Assembly: GCA_001643675.2 (NCBI GenBank) | Contig: LSRY02000014.1 | Coordinates: forward strand, 498,501-562,500 | DNA from: Monocercomonoides exilis | Taxonomy: Eukaryota > Preaxostyla > Oxymonadida > Polymastigidae | DNA: 64,000 nucleotides | Direction of reading: 5' to 3' | Shown: positions 58,385 through 64,000 of the stretch, piece after piece | Numbering within the stretch: position 1 is the first letter of the stretch | Layout of the letters: each line of letters opens with the position of its first letter | Notes under the pieces: model-generated | What the model was told of the DNA's origin: nothing | Databases searched by the model: none | The model's input: the letters and a program-made list of their open reading frames with translations, nothing else | Position numbers and translations under genes: made by a program

Positions 58385-61041
58385 GAGGATGTGGATTGGA
58401 AGTTGGCAAGCAGGAGAGCAGAGGAGCAGGAGAGCAATGAAACTGAGACAATGAAGACGATGTGAGGTGTTTTTACCATTTACAACAACATCCTCCAAAA
58501 ATAGAGCATCGAGAGGAATTGGGCAGGAGAAATGAAAAAGGAGGATGATTGAAAGGGAAATGGCTGTTGGGGCAGAAGCCTTTGAGAGGAATGGGCATGG
58601 TGAAAGGAGGAGAGATGAAGTGATGCACCTCTTCAAAAAAAGAGTCAGAAGGAAAAGATGAGCTGGATTTGCTTGAAGGAAGCGAGCCAACTTTGTGGAA
58701 CGGGGTTGTGGAACGGGGCTGAGGAGAGTTTTATTTTTCTGTCAGATTTTCAACACAAATTATTTTATTGTTTTTTCATTTTTCTTTATTTGCTTGTTTT
58801 TCAAAGTTTGTTGTGGAGCAGCATGATTTGCGAGTTGTGCTGCCTGTTTGCGTTATTGAAAAAAAGGAATGCTTTGAGTGTATTTCAGTTCTGTGTGTTC
58901 GATATTTGGAATTATTTGTTCATAGTCATCACATATCTGTATGTATTTTCTGTTGCATCATGAAAACAACATTCGTTTGAGCGTAGCTTTCTTAGAAAGC
59001 ATGGCTAACGATAATTCAATTCATTTTAAATGATTCGTAATGCTTCGACAACGTCTGCTTCACTTATCATGTGTCTAAATTCTTTCGTTTTTAAAGAAAA
59101 AAAATAGGATGAGCATTTTTATATGTGGATATTTTTTTCTCCCCCAAAAAGATAGTGACAAAATAAATGTGAATCAAAAATGAACAAAACAAGCTGGAGT
59201 ATGTATTTATAACTTATTTTGTGTTCGCAATAAAAAATATGTCTTGATTTATTTTGTTTCACAAGAAAGATCTCGAAAATTTACTGTTGTTTGATTTCCT
59301 TCTTATCATTTGATTTGCTGAGTATGTTGATTAGAACGCAGATGCACTGGGATATGATGGTGTTGCAAATTCGATGAGTTTTTTTTTGTTTGCTGGCAGA
59401 CAGATTTTTCATCTTTCTGCTTCATTATGCAGAAAATGTCAATATTGTCAAATCATTTGTTATTTTTTTTTTCTGATTTGTGGATTGAAATATCATGTTG
59501 ATTGATTGTTAATTTTGTGTTTGTTGATTTTGGTTATTCCAGTCTTTTTCATTATCTTGTATTTTTTCTCCATCAATTTTTTATTTCAAACAACATTATT
59601 TCTTTTTATTTGAAATGCAAAATGCATCCACATAAAAAATCTCTTGTGTTTCAATGTTGTTCATTACTAAAAATGGATGATCATTATTGGCACTGTTCAT
59701 TATCTTTCTTAAAATTCATTAACTCTGTGTGGATTTTCAAAGTTCATCTAACAAATAAATAAACGAGCAATTTTTCACATTCGCAAACAATGAAAACATT
59801 TCATTTTGGATTTCAGATTGCGTTCGTTGAATTTTTTTTTCATTTTTTTGAAATCATTCTTTTCGCTAATTAAAATGAATAACAGAATCGAATTAATAAA
59901 GATATAACAATGATTTCGAATAATTCATTTTTCCATTCAATCAACAAATCAGAAAAAAAAAATAACAAATGATTTGACAATATTGACATTTTCTGCATAA
60001 TGAAGCAGAAAGATGAAAAATCTGTCTGCCAGCAAACAAAAAAAAACTCATCGAATTTGCAACACCATCATATCCCAGTGCATCTGCGTTCTAATCAACA
60101 TACTCAGCAAATCAAATGATAAGAAGGAAATCAAACAACAGTAAATTTTCGAGATCTTTCTTGTGAAACAAAATAAATCAAGACATATTTTTTATTGCGA
60201 ACACAAAATAAGTTATAAATACATACTCCAGCTTGTTTTGTTCATTTTTGATTCACATTTATTTTGTCACTATCTTTTTGGGGGAGAAAAAAATATCCAC
60301 ATATAAAAATGCTCATCCTATTTTTTTTCTTTAAAAACGAAAGAATTTAGACACATGATAAGTGAAGCAGACGTTGTCGAAGCATTACGAATCATTTAAA
60401 ATGAATTGAATTATCGTTAGCCATGCTTTCTAAGAAAGCTACGCTCAAACGAATGTTGTTTTCATGATGCAACAGAAAATACATACAGATATGTGATGAC
60501 TATGAACAAATAATTCCAAATATCGAACACACAGAACTGAAATACACTCAAAGCATTCCTTTTTTTTCAATAACGCAAACAGGCAGCACAACTCGCAAAT
60601 CATGCTGCTCCACAACAAACTTTGAAAAACAAGCAAATAAAGAAAAATGAAAAAACAATAAAATAATTTGTGTTGAAAATCTGACAGAAAAATAAAACTC
60701 TCCTCAGCCCCGTTCCACAACCCCGTTCCACAAAGTTGGCTCGCTTCCTTCAAGCAAATCCAGCTCATCTTTTCCTTCTGACTCTTTTTTTGAAGAGGTG
60801 CATCACTTCATCTCTCCTCCTTTCACCATGCCCATTCCTCTCAAAGGCTTCTGCCCCAACAGCCATTTCCCTTTCAATCATCCTCCTTTTTCATTTCTCC
60901 TGCCCAATTCCTCTCGATGCTCTATTTTTGGAGGATGTTGTTGTAAATGGTAAAAACACCTCACATCGTCTTCATTGTCTCAGTTTCATTGCTCTCCTGC
61001 TCCTCTGCTCTCCTGCTTGCCAACTTCCAATCCACATCCTC
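58385..61041. other. Noncoding palindrome core with loop at 59482-59943
   Basis: This is the spacer between the two convergent stops. It consists of mirrored 3' flanks and a 462 bp unique loop that is AT-rich and holds no convincing gene. Mirrored open frames at 58658-58963 (plus) and 60445-60768 (minus) are present on both arms but differ by the A-run indel and look fortuitous. Confidence 0.6.
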
Positions 61042-63045
61042 TCACTCCTCTGACTCGCTGATTCTGCTTCTGTTCAGCCCAGCCATGGACTCTTCCCGAA
61101 CACAGATCGCGTCTGTCATCGTCATGATTGCTGCCCCTTTCGGAAACCGCACAATAAACTCCCGCTTCAGCTCGTTCACACTCGGCCGCTGCCCCCAGTC
61201 TTGCGACAGGCACCCCTTCACCACACCCGCCAAGCTGCTCCCGCCCACCCTCCTCACATCCGGCTTCTCCCCATTCACAATCTTCTGCCCCGCCACCTCT
61301 GCTCCATACTCTCCAAACGGAATCTCCAGCGTCAGACATTCCCACAGCATCATCCCAATCGAGAACGATACCGACTCCTTTGTCGCTCCCATGTTTTTGT
61401 TCACCAGCAGCTCTGGCGCCTTCCACCTCAAACACTCCTTCCTGAAATCATCCTCATCCTCAAACGCTGATGAAGGCAGAGAATCATCATCATCATCATT
61501 ATCATCACTTGCAGATGTCACAACTGTTGTTGATGAGATCGATGAGGAATCTGAGTCTGAAGATGAGAAGTCTGAATGCATCACAATGCAGATCACCATG
61601 TGCTCAGAGAACAGCACAATGTGGGGACTGAGATTGGAAAGAGATTGGAGTGGATTTTCCATTTCATCAAATGAATGGAGTGCCAGATTCGCCACCCAGA
61701 ACAGGATCTGCGCAGCTGTTTGCTCTCTCTCAGTCAATGTGCCTATCGCCATCTCCTTCTTCTCATTCCTTCCATGAAGCAACATGAACAGCGAATCCCT
61801 CAGATCCACAATCAGCTTCTCATGTGGAGACGAGCAGGCCATTGCATCCACCAGATTCGACATGGATGAGGTTGTTGGGCACAGATCCTCCCCTCGAACA
61901 AAAGTGGATTCTGTGTCTGAAGTATCTGTGGTTGAGGTGGATGAAATGGATGGAGAAGGTGATCTCTTTCTTGTCTCCTCTTCTTTTTCATCCACCTTCT
62001 CCAACATCCATTCAGGGATCTTGTCGGAGTCTTTTCCCAAAATGTATTCAGTGGAGCCACTCTCAGACAGAAGATGCTCTGATGACTCCGAGTGTCCCAA
62101 GCTTTTCTCATACACCCTCTTCTTTATCCTCTCTTCATTCTTCTTCTCTGCCTCCCTTTCTGCTCTCCTCCACTGCTCCACTGGTGACATCTCCATCGTC
62201 ACCATCTCAAATGCCTTCGGATCTTTTCTGATGTTATCATTCACAATCTCTCTCAGATCTTCTGCTTCATTCTTCACCTTCTTCCACCGGACAATGAATA
62301 TGATGGATACAATTAACAGTATTACTACAATCACAATGCACACAATTAATGCCCATGAGAATTTTCCTTCTTTCCCACTTTCAGCAATTCTGCCATCTCT
62401 TTTTCCTTCGGTTTCGCTTCTATTCTTCAGGATAAACGAATCAGTCGATGAAGGCGAATCAATCTTTCCAAACAAAAGACTCACAGACACTTCTGTCTCT
62501 GCTCCCACTGCTCCCATCTGAACAGATGAAACAACTGCAACAATTTCGTTCTCTGACTCACTTTCCTTTTCTCCAATCCCATAGCTCTCAACCACCTCTT
62601 CCCTTCCATTCCTGAAGCTCAACTTCAACCAAACATCACATGGTAGAAGAAGTCTCCCACTCAGCGTGATGATTGTTCTTCCCTCAGATCCTGTCTCATT
62701 CCTCGCCTCTTCCACAACTGGGATGAATAGTGGTGATCCTCTCTCCTCCATCATCCCGCTCAACTCGCATCCTTCATCCAATATCCAAAGTGAAGAATTA
62801 TCCTTCAATCCATCTCCCCCTTTCAAACTCATCACGTTCAACGATCCCAAATCAGAGCAGAGAATATTTCTTCTCAATGATGAATATCCTTCAATTGATG
62901 GGTTGTTGTTCGTGAAATTCCCTGCTTCAATTGTTACGCTTCCTCCTCTCATTGTTATTCCACCATCATGTGAATTTGAGATTGTTGTATCTTTCATCAC
63001 CACAGAACTCTCCTTCACCTCAACAACTGATCCATTCCATTTGCA
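59944..63045 (-). repeat. Palindrome arm B (uninterrupted)
   Basis: Reverse-complement partner of arm A, 3,102 bp, with the empty DIRS target at 61482-61485. On the inner side the two arms stop matching after TTCTGATTTGT (59481/59944), apart from a seven-base GATTGAA beyond one mismatch. The inner ~1.1 kb is noncoding flank and the outer ~2 kb codes for the end of the paralogue. Confidence 0.95.
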
Positions 63046-64000
63046 CACATCCACTTCCTCATTCGATTGCTTTTCACTTATTTCCCCATCAAACAAACAC
63101 TGCCTCATCAGAATATTTCTGCACATCAAAAGCGATATCATCTTCCCTTTCTTTCTTCTCGATGAACACCCACCAAACGAACAGTTCGATAACTCCACAT
63201 TTCCTTCCATCCCCTCAACATCAACCAGTCCTGCACTCTCATCCACACATGTGATGTTCTCAAATGAAGATGACAGAATTGAAAATGAAAACACATTTTC
63301 CTTTCCGTTTTTCATTTCTGCTTCATCGTCATTCGCACTCCCCATCCATCCATTTTCCATTCTCGAATTCCCAGCTCCGCTGATCTTCAAACAACCTTTT
63401 CTTCCCTCAATATTTCTGAGTGTCAATCCATTCACTTCAGTATCCTCTTCCATTATCATGGCTGATTCACTCGAAAATGAAAGCCACATAACACTCACAT
63501 TCCCCATTGAGCATTTCCCCCTTTCCACAAAAATCAAACAGAATGGAATTTGCTCCATTTCCTCCCCAGCTGAGCACGCTCCCTCAAATGAACACATGCT
63601 GATCGATGTTTTTCCCGAACTTATCTTCATGAATGATGAATGTGTTATTGGAAGTGGAGTTGATATTGATTCCACTTCTTCTAATGCAAATTGAATCCAT
63701 CGCATAAACACCTGCCCATTTATCTCCACTATCATTTCTTTGCTGCAATTCATCCTCCCTTTCACAACCACTCGACTCTGCACTTCATGCATCCCACTCA
63801 GTGTGAGTGTATCCAATTCAATTTCCTCATCTATCACAGACTCCTCATCAATAAATATCTGGCTGAAGAAATCGTGCGTCAGATGCCTCAGCCCAAACCC
63901 AATCGTAGCACAGGGCAGCAAGGGCTTCCCACACTGCTTCTCATTGCTTCCCCCTTTCTCTTCTTTGCTCGACACCACAATCGTGTCTGACTGGTATTTC
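61042..64000 (-). CDS. Paralogous beta-helix receptor-like protein, C-terminal part; runs off right edge
   Basis: An uninterrupted frame of about 985 codons, open at the window end. Its first motif in view is YQSDTIVVSS followed by NEKQCGKPLLPC, the same module opener as in the first gene. It has beta-helix repeats (SSSFENITC, LSNCSFGGCSS), a membrane span (WALIVCIVIVVILLIVSIIF) around 62,290-62,365, then a basic and Ser/Asp tail (SASDDNDDDDDSLPSSAFED) that shows the uninterrupted site. The C-terminal kinase-like region has NLSPHIVLF and RWKAPELL, but no glycine loop, no VAIK lysine, and LSPH where a kinase has HRD; I see no DFG. It is therefore likely a pseudokinase. The C-terminal ~500 codons are nearly identical to copy one, while the ectodomain in view is clearly diverged. 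It converges with copy one. Confidence 0.9.
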   Translation of the reverse strand, partial: KYQSDTIVVSSKEEKGGSNEKQCGKPLLPCATIGFGLRHLTHDFFSQIFIDEESVIDEEIELDTLTLSGMHEVQSRVVVKGRMNCSKEMIVEINGQVFMRWIQFALEEVESISTPLPITHSSFMKISSGKTSISMCSFEGACSAGEEMEQIPFCLIFVERGKCSMGNVSVMWLSFSSESAMIMEEDTEVNGLTLRNIEGRKGCLKISGAGNSRMENGWMGSANDDEAEMKNGKENVFSFSILSSSFENITCVDESAGLVDVEGMEGNVELSNCSFGGCSSRRKKGKMISLLMCRNILMRQCLFDGEISEKQSNEEVDVCKWNGSVVEVKESSVVMKDTTISNSHDGGITMRGGSVTIEAGNFTNNNPSIEGYSSLRRNILCSDLGSLNVMSLKGGDGLKDNSSLWILDEGCELSGMMEERGSPLFIPVVEEARNETGSEGRTIITLSGRLLLPCDVWLKLSFRNGREEVVESYGIGEKESESENEIVAVVSSVQMGAVGAETEVSVSLLFGKIDSPSSTDSFILKNRSETEGKRDGRIAESGKEGKFSWALIVCIVIVVILLIVSIIFIVRWKKVKNEAEDLREIVNDNIRKDPKAFEMVTMEMSPVEQWRRAEREAEKKNEERIKKRVYEKSLGHSESSEHLLSESGSTEYILGKDSDKIPEWMLEKVDEKEEETRKRSPSPSISSTSTTDTSDTESTFVRGEDLCPTTSSMSNLVDAMACSSPHEKLIVDLRDSLFMLLHGRNEKKEMAIGTLTEREQTAAQILFWVANLALHSFDEMENPLQSLSNLSPHIVLFSEHMVICIVMHSDFSSSDSDSSSISSTTVVTSASDDNDDDDDSLPSSAFEDEDDFRKECLRWKAPELLVNKNMGATKESVSFSIGMMLWECLTLEIPFGEYGAEVAGQKIVNGEKPDVRRVGGSSLAGVVKGCLSQDWGQRPSVNELKREFIVRFPKGAAIMTMTDAICVREESMAGLNRSRISESEE

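Larger units (their letters stand above)
51744..59481 (+). repeat. Palindrome arm A (interrupted by the DIRS element)
   Basis: 51744-53313 plus 57945-59481 (3,107 bp after subtracting the element) is the inverted counterpart of 59944-63045. The two copies differ by a 6-bp (two-codon) indel in the juxtamembrane coding region, a 1-bp difference in an A-run (7 versus 8, near 58,860) and scattered substitutions. Homology on the outer side ends abruptly at a TGCAAATGG word at 51744. It covers the last ~500 codons of the receptor-like gene and about 1.1 kb of 3' flank. Confidence 0.95.

Noticed and set aside
58658-60768. Mirrored ~100-codon frames in the palindrome flanks
   Set aside because: They differ between arms by an A-run indel that changes the frame, they are hydrophobic and AT-driven, and they have no recognisable domain.
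1-64000. tRNA, rRNA or CRISPR arrays
   Set aside because: I looked for tRNA T-loop-like words and regularly spaced repeats; only trinucleotide coding repeats and AT homopolymers were seen.

Overview
The window comes from a nuclear genome of a flagellated eukaryotic protist. Genes are dense and cut by short spliceosomal introns, mostly 55-260 bp. The donors I could place mostly read GT(A/T)TG(T/A/C), and acceptors end in a pyrimidine-rich stretch plus AG. Proteins carry long serine, acidic or Glu/Lys/Arg runs, and intergenic DNA is AT-rich. Flagellar genes (IFT122, a calponin-homology-type giant) sit beside a huge secreted right-handed beta-helix protein with one membrane span and a degenerate kinase-like tail. 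Such proteins are abundant in metamonads such as oxymonads and trichomonads, so an oxymonad/Preaxostyla-like source is my inference, not a demonstrated fact.

Layout. 0-5 kb: the edge of a possible secreted-protein gene, then a poly-serine protein (minus). 5-7 kb: a five-exon PDK1-like AGC kinase (minus). 7.2-8.2 kb: a nucleoplasmin-like/HD2-like acidic zinc-finger protein (minus), divergent from the TFIIA large subunit at 8.3-9.9 kb (plus). 10.5-12.1 kb: a coiled-coil protein (minus), divergent from a four-exon unknown (12.2-13.3 kb, plus). 13.5-18.5 kb: a nine-exon IFT122 homologue (plus). 19.4-23.8 kb: a glucosidase II beta-like ER protein with a very long charged C-terminal tail (minus), divergent from a four-exon gene for a 4,192-residue CH-like/charged protein (23.9-36.8 kb, plus). 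36.8-41.3 kb: a gene-poor stretch with one tentative small two-exon gene.

41.3-64 kb is the most unusual part. A receptor-like gene (signal peptide, eight beta-helix modules, membrane span, pseudokinase-like tail) runs rightwards. A 4.6 kb DIRS-type tyrosine-recombinase retrotransposon is inserted inside its cytoplasmic tail, in antisense. The orphaned end of the gene follows. Then comes a large palindrome: about 3.1 kb arms around a 462 bp loop, whose second arm carries the 3' part of a convergent paralogue that runs off the right edge. The paralogue keeps the unoccupied target site. The insertion is therefore resolved to the base: a GATT core is shared by both element-host junctions, by the empty site and by the circle junction preserved in the element's internal complementary region.

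Gene models were spliced by eye from frame, phase and GT-AG signals. Most models keep phase throughout. The weakest are the left-edge gene, the middle of the glucosidase II beta gene and the 39 kb gene.
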